Shown here one piece after another: positions 29,305 through 39,054 of a stretch of DNA of 64,000 nt (within the stretch, counting starts at the first letter, position 1; every line of letters starts with the position of its first letter). The stretch is from VFMC01 sp040380855 (GTDB lineage: Bacteria; Actinomycetota; Acidimicrobiia; Acidimicrobiales; Ilumatobacteraceae): the NCBI GenBank assembly GCA_040380855.1, contig JBEIIG010000008.1, positions 22,337-86,336 of the forward strand, written 5' to 3'. A program made the translations under genes and the position numbers. Below the pieces are notes generated by a model. The model made no database searches, was not told the origin of the DNA, and was given only the letters and a program-made list of their open reading frames with translations.

Positions 29305-32300
29305 ATGGCATCTGAAACAGTCGACAGGGGGTACAGCGACCCGCAGGCCGACCGGCCTGAGAGTGGTCGTTGGGCGAGCCGGCCGTTGCTGGCCCGCTGC
29401 GTCCGCCTCGCCGTCGTGCTGGTGCCGTTCCTCACCGCCACCATGGTGGCGATCACCCTGTCGGCCCGCCTGCCCATGCCCACCAACATCGGCTGGGCGG
29501 TGCTGCGCATCGCGTTCGTCGCTGTCGTCGCCGCCATCACCTACCGCGGAGCCGAGAAGTACGTCCGCCGTGCGCTGCCGCTGGCGTCGCTGCTCGATCT
29601 CTCGCTGCGGTTCCCCGATCGTGCTCCCTCACGCCTCGCCATGGCGATGCGTGTCGCCTCCACCGAAGACCTCTCGTTCCTCCTCGAGCGCTACAAGCAG
29701 GTGGGGGCATCCGAGCCGGCGCAGGCCGCCGCACACCTGCTCGAGCTCGTGGCAGCCCTCAGCAAGCACGACCGTGTCACCCGTGGCCACTCCGAGCGGG
29801 TGCGTGCCTACACCCAGATGATCGGCGAGCAACTCGGGCTGTCGGGTGTCGAACTCGATCGACTCCGGTGGGCCGGGCTCATCCACGACATCGGCAAGCT
29901 GCAGATCGACGAGGCCATTCTCAACAAGCCCGGGCGCCTCACCGACGAAGAGTTCGAGATCATCAAGACCCACCCGGCGCTCGGCGCCGAGTTGGCGGCT
30001 CCTCTCAGCGGGTGGCTGGGCGACAGCGTGCTGGCCGTCGGTCAGCACCACGAGCGGTGGGACGGGCGCGGCTACCCGCTCGGTCTGTCCGGTACCGAGA
30101 TCTCGTACGCAGCGCGCATCGTGTCGGTCGCCGACACCTTCGACGTCATCACGTCGATCCGTTCCTACCGGCACGCTGCGACCGCCAAGGACGCCGCTGC
30201 AGAGTTGGCCCGCTGCGCCGGCACGCAGTTCGACCCTGCCGTCGTCAGGGCGTTCCTCGCCCTGCCACTGGTGTCGATCCGACGGGTGATGGGTCCGCTC
30301 TCGTGGTTGATGTCGTTCGTCTCGGGCCCGAGCACCTGGATGCCGTCGTGGGGCGGGGTCGGTTCGTCGGCCGGGTCGTCCGTAGGGTCCTCGGTAGGGG
30401 CCTCGGTGGCGCCTGTTGCCGGTTCGTCCGCTGTTGCCGGTTCGTCGGCTGCAGCCGGTGCCGTGTCGTCGGTCGCGGCAGGTGCCGCTGTGGCCGGTAC
30501 GGGGGTGGCCATGTCGACCGGAGTCGGTATGGCGATCAGCCTCAGCATGGTCAGTGGTGTGCTGGCGACCGGTATCGGCACTGTTGCGGCGATGCGTCCC
30601 GCGCCCGACGAGGTCGTCGTCCCCGGTGCACCTGCTGCCGCTGAGGTGACGCTCGAGACGGTCCCACCGTCGCTCGCCGACGAGCCCGTCGTCGTCACCA
30701 CCGAACCGCCGCCAGCGGCCGACCAGATGGGGCCCGTGCCGACCGAGTCGACCGTTCCAGCCGTGGCTGTCGAATCGCCGCCCGTGGTGGCCGGCCCGGG
30801 CGCAGGCACGCCGAAGTCGTCGTTGATCGCTCCACCGTCGGCGACCACCACTACCCCCGAACCTCCGGCCGCCGCCGAGGGCATCCCCCTGGCCCCCGAG
30901 CCCGCTCCGATCGAGGTCGCCGCCGCCACACGCGAGTTGACCGTTGTCGTCTCGTCTGTCGGGGCAGGCACGGTGCAGTCGTCACCGCGCGGTATCGACT
31001 GTGTTTCGTTGTGCACGGCGTCGTTCGACGACGGTGCGCTCGTCGAACTCACCGCCACGCCGGCTCCGGGCTGGAACTTCGTCGGCTGGACCAGTTCGTG
31101 CCGGGAAGCCACATCATCGACCTGCACCGTCACCATGTCACAGTCGCGTGCGACGACCGCGTTGTTCGCACGTGCCGCGTTCGATCTGACGGTGAACAAG
31201 CAGGGTTCGGGCACGGTGAGTTCGGACGACGGTTCTCTCATCTGTGGCGCCGGGTGCGCTGGCCGCGTCGTGCCGATGACGAACGGCTCGACCGTCACGC
31301 TCACCGCCACTCCTGCCGACGGCTGGACGATCTCGAAGTGGTCGAGTTCATGTGCCGATGCCGGCACCGGTTCGACCTGCAAGCTGTCGATGTCGCAGGC
31401 TCGTTCCACCACCGTCTGGTTCACGCGGTTGTCGTACGACGTCACCGTGGTCCGGCACGGACAGGGTGTCGTCAGATCCGACCTCGGCGGGCTCGAGTGC
31501 GGCGAGCAGTGTTCGGTGTCGGTGTCGAGTGGTTCGTCGGTCGTGCTCACCGCGGTGCCCGACGAGGGGTGGAAATTCGCCGGTTGGACCAGTTCGTGCC
31601 TCGCAGCCGGTATCGACCCGACCTGCTCGTTGAGTGTCGACGGCAACCGTGTGACGAGCGCCTTCTTCGTTCCCGCCGCGTACGCATTCGTCGTGCTCAC
31701 CAACGGTGAGGGCACCGTGTCGGCCGAAGCCGACGGTACGACATGCGACGTCACGTGTCTCGCAGGCGTCGCCAACGGCGCCACCGTCACGCTCACCGCC
31801 ACGCCGGCTGACGGCTGGACGTTCACCGGGTGGACCAGTTCCTGTCTCGACGCAGGCACGGATCCGACCTGCACCCTGGCGGCCGATGGCGAGCGCTCCA
31901 CGACAGCGATGTTCAAGAAGGCGGCGTTCGATCTGCTGGTGAACAAGCAGGGATCGGGAACCGTCACCTCGAGCGAGGGCGGCCTCGAGTGCGACCTGGA
32001 GTGCTCGACCAGCACGGTTCCGGTGGCGAACGGTGCAGCGGTGACGTTGACGGCGACGCCGGCCGCCGGGTGGGCTGTCGGTGAGTGGTCGAATGAGGAG
32101 TGCACCGATTTCGCTGCCACCTGCACCCTGACGATGACGCAGAACCGCTCGACCACGGTGTGGTTCGAGAAGACCTCGTTCGCCTTCACGGTGAACGCAT
32201 CGGGGCCGGGCTCGGTGTCGGCGTCGATCGATGGTGTTGCGTGTGATGCGGCGTGTCTGTCGGTGGTACCTCGCGGCGCGACGGTGACGTTGACGGCTTC

Positions 32301-33438
32301 GCCGGATGCTCTGTCGGGTTTCACCGGATGGAGCAGCTCGTGCCTGTCGGCCGGTGCTGATCCGACCTGCACCTTGGTGGCGAGCGTTGATCAGTCGACG
32401 ACCGCCTCGTTCGTGCGCACGGCGTACACGTTGGGCAGAAGTGTGGGAACCCCGAGTTCGGGCTCGATCGTGGCCTCACTCGATGGTGTGGCCTGCGATG
32501 CCACGTGCCTGTCGGCGGTTCCGGCTGGTGCCTCGGTGACGTTCACTCCTGCTCCGTCGACGAACTGGGTGTTCTCGTCGTGGGGTGGTCTGTGTGCCGG
32601 CGCTGGTTCGGCGCCGGCGTGTTCGGTGTCGGCGACTGCCGATGGCACGGTCACCGCATCGTTCCTTCGTCAAACGGTGAAGGTGACTGCGAATGCGTCG
32701 GGCGCCGGTTCGGTGACCGCGACGGTTGACGGTATGCCGTGTGACGCGGCATGTCTCGATGCGGTGCCCCGCGGGGCAACGGTGGTGTTGACGGCAGTGC
32801 CGGGCGACAAGGCCGGATTGTCGGGTTGGAGCAGTTCGTGTTCGTCGGCCGGTGCTGCGCTCACGTGCACGCAGGTGGCAAACGCCGACGTGTCCACGAC
32901 AGCGACGTTCGTCCGCCAGACGGTGAAGTTCACCGTCGCCACGTCGGGCACTGGTTCAGTGGCGGCCACGATCGATGGTGCGCCATGTGATGCGGTGTGT
33001 CTGGCCGCTGTCCCGAAAGGGGCGACGGTGACGTTGACTGCGGCTCCGGGAACGAATGCGCGCTTTTCGAGCTGGTCGAGCTCATGCGCGCAGCCTGTCG
33101 GTGCGACCCCCGACCCGGTGTGCAGGCTCGTGGCCGACGTCGATCGTTGGACCACTGCCTCCTTTGCTGCAACGGCGTACACCGTGCGGGTCAACAAGAA
33201 CAAGACGGGATCGGGAACGGTGACGCTGAGTTCCGGTGGGGTCAGCTGCGGGCTGGGTTGCGACACCACGGGTGAGGTGGCCATCGCCGTCGGCCAGCCG
33301 GTGACCATCACCGCGACACCGGCTCCGGGTTGGAAGGTGAGCTGGGGCAAGGCCTGTCCCACTCCAGCGACCGCAACGGAGACCTCGTGCACGGTGACGG
33401 GGAACTGGGCGGTCACGGTCACCTTCGCACCGATCTAG
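29305..33438 (+). CDS. HD-GYP domain membrane protein with ten extracellular cysteine-paired repeats
   Basis: The protein has 1,377 residues. Two N-terminal spans (about 29-51 and 63-80) put a complete HD-GYP domain in the cytosol: HD at 194-195 (GLIHDIGKL) and HHERWDGRGYP at 248-258. HD-GYP domains hydrolyse cyclic di-GMP, and all signature residues are present. A Ser/Ala/Gly-rich stretch contains a third probable span (about 394-430). A Pro/Thr-rich linker (about 431-540) follows. Ten repeats of about 83 residues run from about 544 to the C-terminus, each with the strand pattern G-x-G-x-V, L-T-A-x-P and W-x-S-S-C. The repeats resemble the Cys-containing divergent InlB B-repeat family. Predicted topology places them outside the cell. 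Confidence 0.85.
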   Translation: MASETVDRGYSDPQADRPESGRWASRPLLARCVRLAVVLVPFLTATMVAITLSARLPMPTNIGWAVLRIAFVAVVAAITYRGAEKYVRRALPLASLLDLSLRFPDRAPSRLAMAMRVASTEDLSFLLERYKQVGASEPAQAAAHLLELVAALSKHDRVTRGHSERVRAYTQMIGEQLGLSGVELDRLRWAGLIHDIGKLQIDEAILNKPGRLTDEEFEIIKTHPALGAELAAPLSGWLGDSVLAVGQHHERWDGRGYPLGLSGTEISYAARIVSVADTFDVITSIRSYRHAATAKDAAAELARCAGTQFDPAVVRAFLALPLVSIRRVMGPLSWLMSFVSGPSTWMPSWGGVGSSAGSSVGSSVGASVAPVAGSSAVAGSSAAAGAVSSVAAGAAVAGTGVAMSTGVGMAISLSMVSGVLATGIGTVAAMRPAPDEVVVPGAPAAAEVTLETVPPSLADEPVVVTTEPPPAADQMGPVPTESTVPAVAVESPPVVAGPGAGTPKSSLIAPPSATTTTPEPPAAAEGIPLAPEPAPIEVAAATRELTVVVSSVGAGTVQSSPRGIDCVSLCTASFDDGALVELTATPAPGWNFVGWTSSCREATSSTCTVTMSQSRATTALFARAAFDLTVNKQGSGTVSSDDGSLICGAGCAGRVVPMTNGSTVTLTATPADGWTISKWSSSCADAGTGSTCKLSMSQARSTTVWFTRLSYDVTVVRHGQGVVRSDLGGLECGEQCSVSVSSGSSVVLTAVPDEGWKFAGWTSSCLAAGIDPTCSLSVDGNRVTSAFFVPAAYAFVVLTNGEGTVSAEADGTTCDVTCLAGVANGATVTLTATPADGWTFTGWTSSCLDAGTDPTCTLAADGERSTTAMFKKAAFDLLVNKQGSGTVTSSEGGLECDLECSTSTVPVANGAAVTLTATPAAGWAVGEWSNEECTDFAATCTLTMTQNRSTTVWFEKTSFAFTVNASGPGSVSASIDGVACDAACLSVVPRGATVTLTASPDALSGFTGWSSSCLSAGADPTCTLVASVDQSTTASFVRTAYTLGRSVGTPSSGSIVASLDGVACDATCLSAVPAGASVTFTPAPSTNWVFSSWGGLCAGAGSAPACSVSATADGTVTASFLRQTVKVTANASGAGSVTATVDGMPCDAACLDAVPRGATVVLTAVPGDKAGLSGWSSSCSSAGAALTCTQVANADVSTTATFVRQTVKFTVATSGTGSVAATIDGAPCDAVCLAAVPKGATVTLTAAPGTNARFSSWSSSCAQPVGATPDPVCRLVADVDRWTTASFAATAYTVRVNKNKTGSGTVTLSSGGVSCGLGCDTTGEVAIAVGQPVTITATPAPGWKVSWGKACPTPATATETSCTVTGNWAVTVTFAPI
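30934..33435 (+). repeat. Ten tandem coding repeats (about 250 bp each) in the HD-GYP gene
   Basis: Repeat units start around residues beginning ELTVVVSSVGAG, FDLTVNKQGSG, YDVTVVRHGQG, YAFVVLTNGEG, FDLLVNKQGSG, FAFTVNASGPG, YTLGRSVGTPSS, VKVTANASGAG, VKFTVATSGTG and YTVRVNKNKTG. Most units carry four cysteines (C-x3-C early, S-S-C and T-C late), enough for two disulfides. Repeats 2 and 5 are nearly identical at their starts, as are 8 and 9, pointing to internal duplication. Confidence 0.8.
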
Positions 33439-33441
33439 CCG

Positions 33442-34596
33442 TCAGCGGTGGTGGCCGCCCCGGTAGTGGTGGGCCAGCGGGTCGCCACCGAAGTCGGTGG
33501 TGAGGTCGCGCCACACGGTGTGCACATGGTTGGCGCCGCGCTGGGTGTTGTCGTACTCGACGAGCACTCGGTGGCTCTGCACGCGGTAGTAGTGGGCGTC
33601 GCCCACCTCCATGCCGCCGGCCCAGGCGAACGACAACTGATCGAGTGCGCTGTCGTCGGCGTACACCGCTCGCTCGTCGTCGGCCAGGCCGTCGGGCAGG
33701 CGGTGCACGTAGGTGTCGAGCAGTGCCCGCAGCATCTCGCGCTGGTCGGGGCGGAGCAGATGCGCAGCCAGGCCACGTGGGGCGCGTGTGAGGCGCACCG
33801 CCTCGAGGTGATCGGTGGTCAGGCCAGCGGCGGATTCGGCATGCATCTGGATGGCGTGCACCCGCTCGCCCAACTCGCCCTCGAACCGGCCGCGCCACAC
33901 CTCGGCCAGCGGAAGTGGCAGGTCGCCGTCGCCGGTGGCGAACTCGGGACGGTTGGCGCTGACCAGGTCGAGCGGAGCAACGGGCGACAGCACGGCTGCT
34001 GCGCGTTGCTCGAGGTCGAGCGACCTCACCAACGCTCGTCCCAGGTCCTCGGCGCCAGCGAGTGGTCGAAGGAGGTGCGGTCCGAGCAGGGGAGAACTCG
34101 CCGGATCGGCCCCGAGGAAGTTGGGTGTGCTGCTCAGCACCTCGCCGTCGGCGACCACATGGTTGATCGACACGTGATGCCCGCCGAACCGCCAGCCCCA
34201 CGGCGCAGCGCCTGACGGATCGCCGAAGACCCGCAGGTAGTACAGGCCGGGGTCGCGGCCGCGCTCGCGGCCCCAGGTGGCCACGAAGCCCTCGAGTTCA
34301 TCGAGCACGTTGTCGAGGCCGATGATGGTGGCAACGGTCACGTAGCCGGGCCGCGACAGACCTGCGGCGACGAGGCGATGGGCGAGGCGCTGCTGACCGG
34401 GTCGCATCGCAGACAGTGACAGGCCACCATGGTCGGTCGGCGTGTAGTACCAGCGTCGGCGCTCGGCCGTGTCGTCGAACGGCCACAGGGTCACTGCCCG
34501 CTGGGCCTCGTCGAGCGACTCGATGAACTCGGCGGCCCGCTCGGTCATCCGCGCTGCCACCTCGCGGCGCGCTGTCGATGATCGACTGCTGCTCAT
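33442..34596 (-). CDS. DUF3500 family protein
   Basis: The protein has 384 residues. The C-terminal block HRVLVEYDNTQRGANHVHTVWRD, split by the conserved Asn-His-His cluster, and DFGGDPLAHHY identify DUF3500. FGGHHVSINHVVADG in the middle is also conserved and His-rich. The function of the family is unknown; the clustered His residues suggest metal binding. There is no signal peptide. The start overlaps the FAD monooxygenase stop by ATGA, the last gene of the leftward catabolic operon. Its stop is 3 bp from the convergent HD-GYP stop. Confidence 0.85.
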   Translation of the reverse strand: MSSSRSSTARREVAARMTERAAEFIESLDEAQRAVTLWPFDDTAERRRWYYTPTDHGGLSLSAMRPGQQRLAHRLVAAGLSRPGYVTVATIIGLDNVLDELEGFVATWGRERGRDPGLYYLRVFGDPSGAAPWGWRFGGHHVSINHVVADGEVLSSTPNFLGADPASSPLLGPHLLRPLAGAEDLGRALVRSLDLEQRAAAVLSPVAPLDLVSANRPEFATGDGDLPLPLAEVWRGRFEGELGERVHAIQMHAESAAGLTTDHLEAVRLTRAPRGLAAHLLRPDQREMLRALLDTYVHRLPDGLADDERAVYADDSALDQLSFAWAGGMEVGDAHYYRVQSHRVLVEYDNTQRGANHVHTVWRDLTTDFGGDPLAHHYRGGHHR

Positions 34597-35783
34597 GGCC
34601 CCTCCTCGCGCAGGCGGAACAGGGTGTCGGGGTCGGTGCCGTCCCAGGTGCACGACACCTGCGACCGGCTGCCGAGGCGCCGGGTGCGTGCCAGCAACTG
34701 GCGGCCGAGGTCGAGTTGACCGGGCTCCCATGCGGCGAGGGCGGCCGGCACGGTGTCGTGGGTGGCCAGTGCCTCGGCGAGCGCCCAGGCGTTGGCCGCC
34801 GCCTTCGCGGTGCCGGCCGCGGCATGGGGCCGAGCGACGAATCCGGCATCGCCGATCAGGCACATCCGGCCGAACGCCATCTGGTCGATCTCGACGTCGT
34901 ACACCACCTGGAGGAAGGGTTCCTCAACCGCCACCACCACGTCGGCGATGACGGGTGGGAGCCGGGCGACCGCAGAGGCACGCATCTCGGCGATGTGGTC
35001 GGCTCGCACCGAACCCGGTGGCAGCGAGATCTCGCGCTGCACACCGCTGGTGTCGGTGAGCAGGTCGCCCAGATCGCCCCCGGCCAGATAGTTGCGATAC
35101 CAGACGAAGTTGATCAACCGCTCGCCCGGGAGCACCGAACCATCGGCACCCGGGATCGGGTAGACGAGGATGTGGCTGTTGGCGAACACGTGGTAGGTGA
35201 TCGCATCGCCGAGGGCCGTTGCGGTGCCAGGTGTCAGGTCGGTTTCGCGCACCATGCCTCGCCACGCCACGTACCCGGCGTACTGGCGGTGGCTTGCGGG
35301 CAGCAGGCGGTCGCGAAAGGTCGAGCCGACGCCATCGGCGCACACGAGCAGGTCGACCGTGTCGACCGTGCCGTCGGCGAACCGCACGGTGATGGCCGCT
35401 CCGTCGGTGGTGTCGTGCGCATCGACCACCTCGTGGCCCAGCAGATAGTGGTCGCGTCCGAAGCAGCGCAACAGGTTGCGGTACACCGTGTTCCACGAAC
35501 TGAAGTGGTAACGGTGGTCCCGTTCGTGCTCGACACGGCCCTGCCGGTCGAGATAGCGGATCGTCGCGGTCGAGGTGCTGATCTCGTCGAGCGGTAGGCG
35601 CGCTCGCTCGACCAGGTAGCGCGCGCTGTCGGGGAGGAACCCGATCCCCGCCCCGCGCTGTTCCAGCTCGACCGACGAGCGTTCGTGGATGGTGACATCG
35701 AGGCCCAGGTCGCGCAGCAGCAACCCGGCGGTGAGACCGCCGAGTGAGCCTCCTGCAATGGCGACCCGGGCCTTCGACACCAT
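34593..35783 (-). CDS. FAD-dependent aromatic hydroxylase-type monooxygenase
   Basis: The protein has 396 residues. VAIAGGSLGGLTAGLLLRDLG is the FAD-binding start, LLVCADGVGSTFRDRL the DG motif and FGRMCLIGDAGFVARPHAAAGTAKA (split) the GD motif of group A flavin monooxygenases. The sequence resembles 2,6-dihydroxypyridine 3-hydroxylase-type enzymes in its order of motifs and the RPHAAAGTAKA segment. The substrate is probably a hydroxylated ring, not determined. It lies 15 bp after the flavin-binding protein gene and is coupled to DUF3500. Confidence 0.82.
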   Translation of the reverse strand: MVSKARVAIAGGSLGGLTAGLLLRDLGLDVTIHERSSVELEQRGAGIGFLPDSARYLVERARLPLDEISTSTATIRYLDRQGRVEHERDHRYHFSSWNTVYRNLLRCFGRDHYLLGHEVVDAHDTTDGAAITVRFADGTVDTVDLLVCADGVGSTFRDRLLPASHRQYAGYVAWRGMVRETDLTPGTATALGDAITYHVFANSHILVYPIPGADGSVLPGERLINFVWYRNYLAGGDLGDLLTDTSGVQREISLPPGSVRADHIAEMRASAVARLPPVIADVVVAVEEPFLQVVYDVEIDQMAFGRMCLIGDAGFVARPHAAAGTAKAAANAWALAEALATHDTVPAALAAWEPGQLDLGRQLLARTRRLGSRSQVSCTWDGTDPDTLFRLREEGP

Positions 35784-35798
35784 GTCCGACCGAGGCGA

Positions 35799-36320
35799 TC
35801 AGGGCTTGCCGAAGGTGGCGACGCGGTCGACGTCGCACACGAACAGCACACGCCGCTCGTCGATGGAGGGATCGCGCAGCCCGTAGGGCGGCTCGGCACC
35901 CGTGTACTTGGTCCAGATGCGGTCGAGTTGGGCGGTCACCTTGGGGCCCTCGGTGGGGTCGTCTTCGGAGATCTCCTTCACGACGTGGCACTTGATCGAC
36001 ACCCAGTGGTACGCGTTCTTCGGGTTCAGCAGGAAGATCGAGATCTTGCCGCTGTTGCGGATCCATTCGACCTTCTTGCGGTGCGAGGCGACGTTGACGA
36101 GCACCTTGTCGCCCTCGTAGTCGAACCACATCGCGGTCTGGTTCACCAGGCCGTCGTTGCCGATGAGGCCCATCACACTCGTGACCGGTTCGTCGAGCAA
36201 CTGCTTGTAGATCGGGTCGAGGTCGGCCAGCGAGCTGATCTGGTCGTGCGAGCCGACCGAGAACTGCTTGGGCTGGAGCCCTGCCGCGACATCCAGGAAT
36301 TGCGCCACCTTGATGGCCAT
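35799..36320 (-). CDS. Pyridoxamine 5'-phosphate oxidase-like flavin-binding protein
   Basis: The protein has 173 residues of split-barrel fold. Motifs include PVTSVMGLIGNDG, TAMWFDYEGDKVLVNVASHRKK and ISIFLLNPKNAYHWVSIKCHV, which are the beta-strands binding FMN or F420 in this superfamily. Such proteins reduce or isomerise small molecules or supply reduced flavin; here it could serve the adjacent FAD monooxygenase, which is inference. AGGGGG lies about 7 nt before the ATG. Confidence 0.8.
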   Translation of the reverse strand: MAIKVAQFLDVAAGLQPKQFSVGSHDQISSLADLDPIYKQLLDEPVTSVMGLIGNDGLVNQTAMWFDYEGDKVLVNVASHRKKVEWIRNSGKISIFLLNPKNAYHWVSIKCHVVKEISEDDPTEGPKVTAQLDRIWTKYTGAEPPYGLRDPSIDERRVLFVCDVDRVATFGKP

Positions 36321-36334
36321 GGTTGTACCCCCTG

Positions 36335-37543
36335 TTAGCTGTGTGTTGTGGAGAGCGTTGACGGCTGGCTCGGCATGGTGGTGGCGAGCCAGGCCAGGAC
36401 GGATTCGGTGTGTTCGCCCAGTGCCGGCACGCGGCCGAGCCGTGGCTCGACCCCGCTGATGTCGGTCGGCGGGCGAAGTGCACGGTACGCGCCGTTCGGG
36501 GTGTCGATCTGCACCCAGCGGTGGCGAGCGAGCAGTTGGGGGTGCTGTATCACGGCGAACAGATCGTTCACCCGCGCCCAGGCGAGGCCTTGCGCCTCGA
36601 GTCGCTCGATCAAGTCGTCGCTCGACAGGGTGCCGGTACGCGCCGCGATGGCCGCGTCGAGGTCGGCCGCGTGGGTGACCCGGTCGTCGTTGCCGACGAA
36701 ACGCGGGTCGTCGACGATGGTGCTCAGGTCGATGGCCGTGCTGAGCGCACGCCACTCCTTGGTGTTCTGCACGGCGATCACCACGTCGGTGCCGTCGGCG
36801 CAGCGGAACGGACCGTAGGGGGCGATGGTGGCGTGGTGGGCGCCGGCCCGCCGCGGGAGGCGGTGCATGGTCTCGGTGACGGTCACCTGATGGCCGAGCC
36901 ATTCGAGCAGGGCGTCGAACAGCGACACCTCCACATGCGAACCGGTGCCGGTGATACCGCGCTGGAGCAGGGCGAGCAGCACGTTGCTGTACGCGTACAT
37001 GCCGCCGGCGATGTCGGCGACGCTGAGCCCGGCCTTGGCCGGCTGCTCGGGGGTGCCGGTGAGGCTGATCAACCCTGCCTCGGCCTGGATGAGCAGGTCG
37101 TACGCCTTGCGGTCGCGGTAGGGGCCGTCGGGGCCGTATCCCGAGACCGAGCAGGTGATCAACCGTGGGTGCCGGGCGCGAAGTTGGTCGATCCCCAGCC
37201 CCATCCGTTCGAGTGCGCCGGGCACGAGGTTCTGCACCAGCACGTCGGCGCACGCGATCAACTCGGCCAGCACGGCCCGGCCCTCGGGTGCCTTGAGGTC
37301 GAGTTCGATGCTCTCCTTGCCACGGTTCAGCCAGACGAACCAACTGGCGAAGCCGGGCCCGAGAGCATCGTCGTAGTGGCGGGCGAAGTCGCCGTCGCCG
37401 ACCCGTTCGACCTTGATGACCCGCGCCCCGGCATCGGCGAGGTGCCGGGTGGCGAGCGGCGCGGCGACCGCCTGTTCGAGCGCCACCACCACCAGTCCGG
37501 ACAGCGGGCCGGTGGTGCCGGTGGGGGCGTCGTCGATGCTCAT
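36335..37543 (-). CDS. CaiB/BaiF family III CoA-transferase
   Basis: The protein has 402 residues. It transfers CoA between carboxylic acids through an aspartyl-CoA intermediate. The N-terminal VVVALEQAVAAPLATRHLADAGARVIKVER and LNRGKESIELDLK are family signatures; the catalytic Asp is in DRKAYDLLIQAEAGL. It is coupled by ATGA to the aldehyde dehydrogenase stop. The natural acid acceptor cannot be inferred. A second CoA-transferase of this family is encoded at 51,135. Confidence 0.9.
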   Translation of the reverse strand: MSIDDAPTGTTGPLSGLVVVALEQAVAAPLATRHLADAGARVIKVERVGDGDFARHYDDALGPGFASWFVWLNRGKESIELDLKAPEGRAVLAELIACADVLVQNLVPGALERMGLGIDQLRARHPRLITCSVSGYGPDGPYRDRKAYDLLIQAEAGLISLTGTPEQPAKAGLSVADIAGGMYAYSNVLLALLQRGITGTGSHVEVSLFDALLEWLGHQVTVTETMHRLPRRAGAHHATIAPYGPFRCADGTDVVIAVQNTKEWRALSTAIDLSTIVDDPRFVGNDDRVTHAADLDAAIAARTGTLSSDDLIERLEAQGLAWARVNDLFAVIQHPQLLARHRWVQIDTPNGAYRALRPPTDISGVEPRLGRVPALGEHTESVLAWLATTMPSQPSTLSTTHS

Positions 37544-39000
37544 CCGAGCGCCAGGTTCACGGCGACGGTCTTGGTCTGGGTGAACGCCAGTAATGCCTCG
37601 GCGCCCTTCTCTCGGCCGTAGCCCGAGTGCTTCACGCCACCGAACGGCAACTCGACGCCGCCACCTGCCCCGTAGCCGTTCACGTACACCTGGCCGCACC
37701 GCAGCGCGGCCGCCACCCGATGTGCGCGCGTCACGTTCGTGGTCCAGACCGCGGCGATCAGGCCGTAGGCCGTGCCGTTGGCGAGCGCGATGGCCTCGGC
37801 CTCGTCGTCGAACGGCAGCACCACGACCACCGGGCCGAACACCTCGTCGTTGGCCAGCGTGCTGGTGGGGGCCACTCCGTCGATCACGGTGGGCTCGTAG
37901 AAGAAGCCGGTCGCGCACCCGGGCACCACGGCGCGACGGCCGCCTGCCCTGACGGTGGCGCTGCCCGTGCCGTCGGCGACGAGCTGTGCGACACGGTCGA
38001 GCTGGCGGGCCGAGATGAGCGGCCCCAGTTCGGGGTCGTCGAGGCCGCGGCCGATGCGGACCGCAGCGAAGCGGGTGGCCAGTGCATCGACCACCTGCTG
38101 GTGCACCGATCGATGCACCAGCAGACGCGAACCGGCCGAGCAGGTCTGCCCGGCGTTCTGCAGCACCGATCGGGCGATCACCGGCACCGCCGTGTCGAGG
38201 TCGGCGTCGGGGAAGACGATGTTGGGCGACTTGCCGCCCAGTTCGAGCGCGACAGGCACCACGTTGCGCGCTGCGGCAGCAGCGACGATCGAGCCCACCT
38301 CGAGCGAACCGGTGAACGACAGATGGTCGATACCTCGGTGCGCAGCCAGTGCCGCGCCGGCAACCTCGCCGAGACCGCTGACGACGTTGAGCACCCCGGG
38401 CGGGATATCGGCGGCCAGCGCCAACTCGCCGAGGCGGAGCAGTGTGAGCGGCGCCTCTTCGGCTGGCTTCAGCACGGCACAGTTGCCGGTGGCGATGGCT
38501 GGGGCCACGGTGCGACAACCGATCTGCAACGGGTAGTTCCAGGGCTCGATATGTGCCGTCACCCCGAGCGGCTCGCGCAGCGTGTAGGCCAGCACGCCGG
38601 GAATCGCGGGAATGGTGTCGCCGTGCAGTGCCTCGATCGCGCCTGCGTAGAACTCGAGGTAGCGGGCGGCCACGTCGACATCGGTGCGCGCCTGGCCGAT
38701 CGGCTTGCCGGTGTCGCGGCTCTCGAGCGTGGCGAGTCCTTCGCGGTCGGCCAGCAGGAGGTCGCCGAGGGCACGTAGACGACGGGCCCGGTCCTTGGGT
38801 GCCATCCGGGGCCACGGCCCCTCGTCGAACGCCCGTCGGGCGGCAGCGACTGCGTCGTCGACGACGGCAGGGGTGGAGGCGCTGACCGCGGCGATCACCT
38901 CACCGGTGGCAGGATCGACGACATCGAAGGTCTCGTCGGCCACGACGGGTCGGCCGTCGATCAGCGAGTGGGTGGTGAGCGGTGGTGGTGTATTTGTCAT
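37540..39000 (-). CDS. NAD(P)-dependent aldehyde dehydrogenase
   Basis: The protein has 486 residues. ALDH superfamily motifs are complete: EPWNYPLQIGCRTVAPAIATGN (split), LSFTGSLEVG, VALELGGKSPNIVF with the general-base Glu, and GQTCSAGSRL with the catalytic Cys. EVFGPVVVV and LPFGGVKHSGYGRE are near the C-terminus. The overall pattern resembles betaine- or gamma-aminobutyraldehyde-type ALDHs, though substrate is unproven. The ATG at 39000 is chosen over one 57 nt upstream that lies among regulatory repeats. First gene of the leftward operon. Confidence 0.92.
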   Translation of the reverse strand: MTNTPPPLTTHSLIDGRPVVADETFDVVDPATGEVIAAVSASTPAVVDDAVAAARRAFDEGPWPRMAPKDRARRLRALGDLLLADREGLATLESRDTGKPIGQARTDVDVAARYLEFYAGAIEALHGDTIPAIPGVLAYTLREPLGVTAHIEPWNYPLQIGCRTVAPAIATGNCAVLKPAEEAPLTLLRLGELALAADIPPGVLNVVSGLGEVAGAALAAHRGIDHLSFTGSLEVGSIVAAAAARNVVPVALELGGKSPNIVFPDADLDTAVPVIARSVLQNAGQTCSAGSRLLVHRSVHQQVVDALATRFAAVRIGRGLDDPELGPLISARQLDRVAQLVADGTGSATVRAGGRRAVVPGCATGFFYEPTVIDGVAPTSTLANDEVFGPVVVVLPFDDEAEAIALANGTAYGLIAAVWTTNVTRAHRVAAALRCGQVYVNGYGAGGGVELPFGGVKHSGYGREKGAEALLAFTQTKTVAVNLALG

Positions 39001-39054
39001 CACATTTGCGCTTCGACGTCGGCACTCTCGCGCCGGAGGGATCAACGTGTCAAC

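Noticed and set aside
30934..33435. CRISPR-like array suggested by regular spacing
   Set aside because: The period is about 250 bp and in frame; these are protein repeats, and no cas genes are present.
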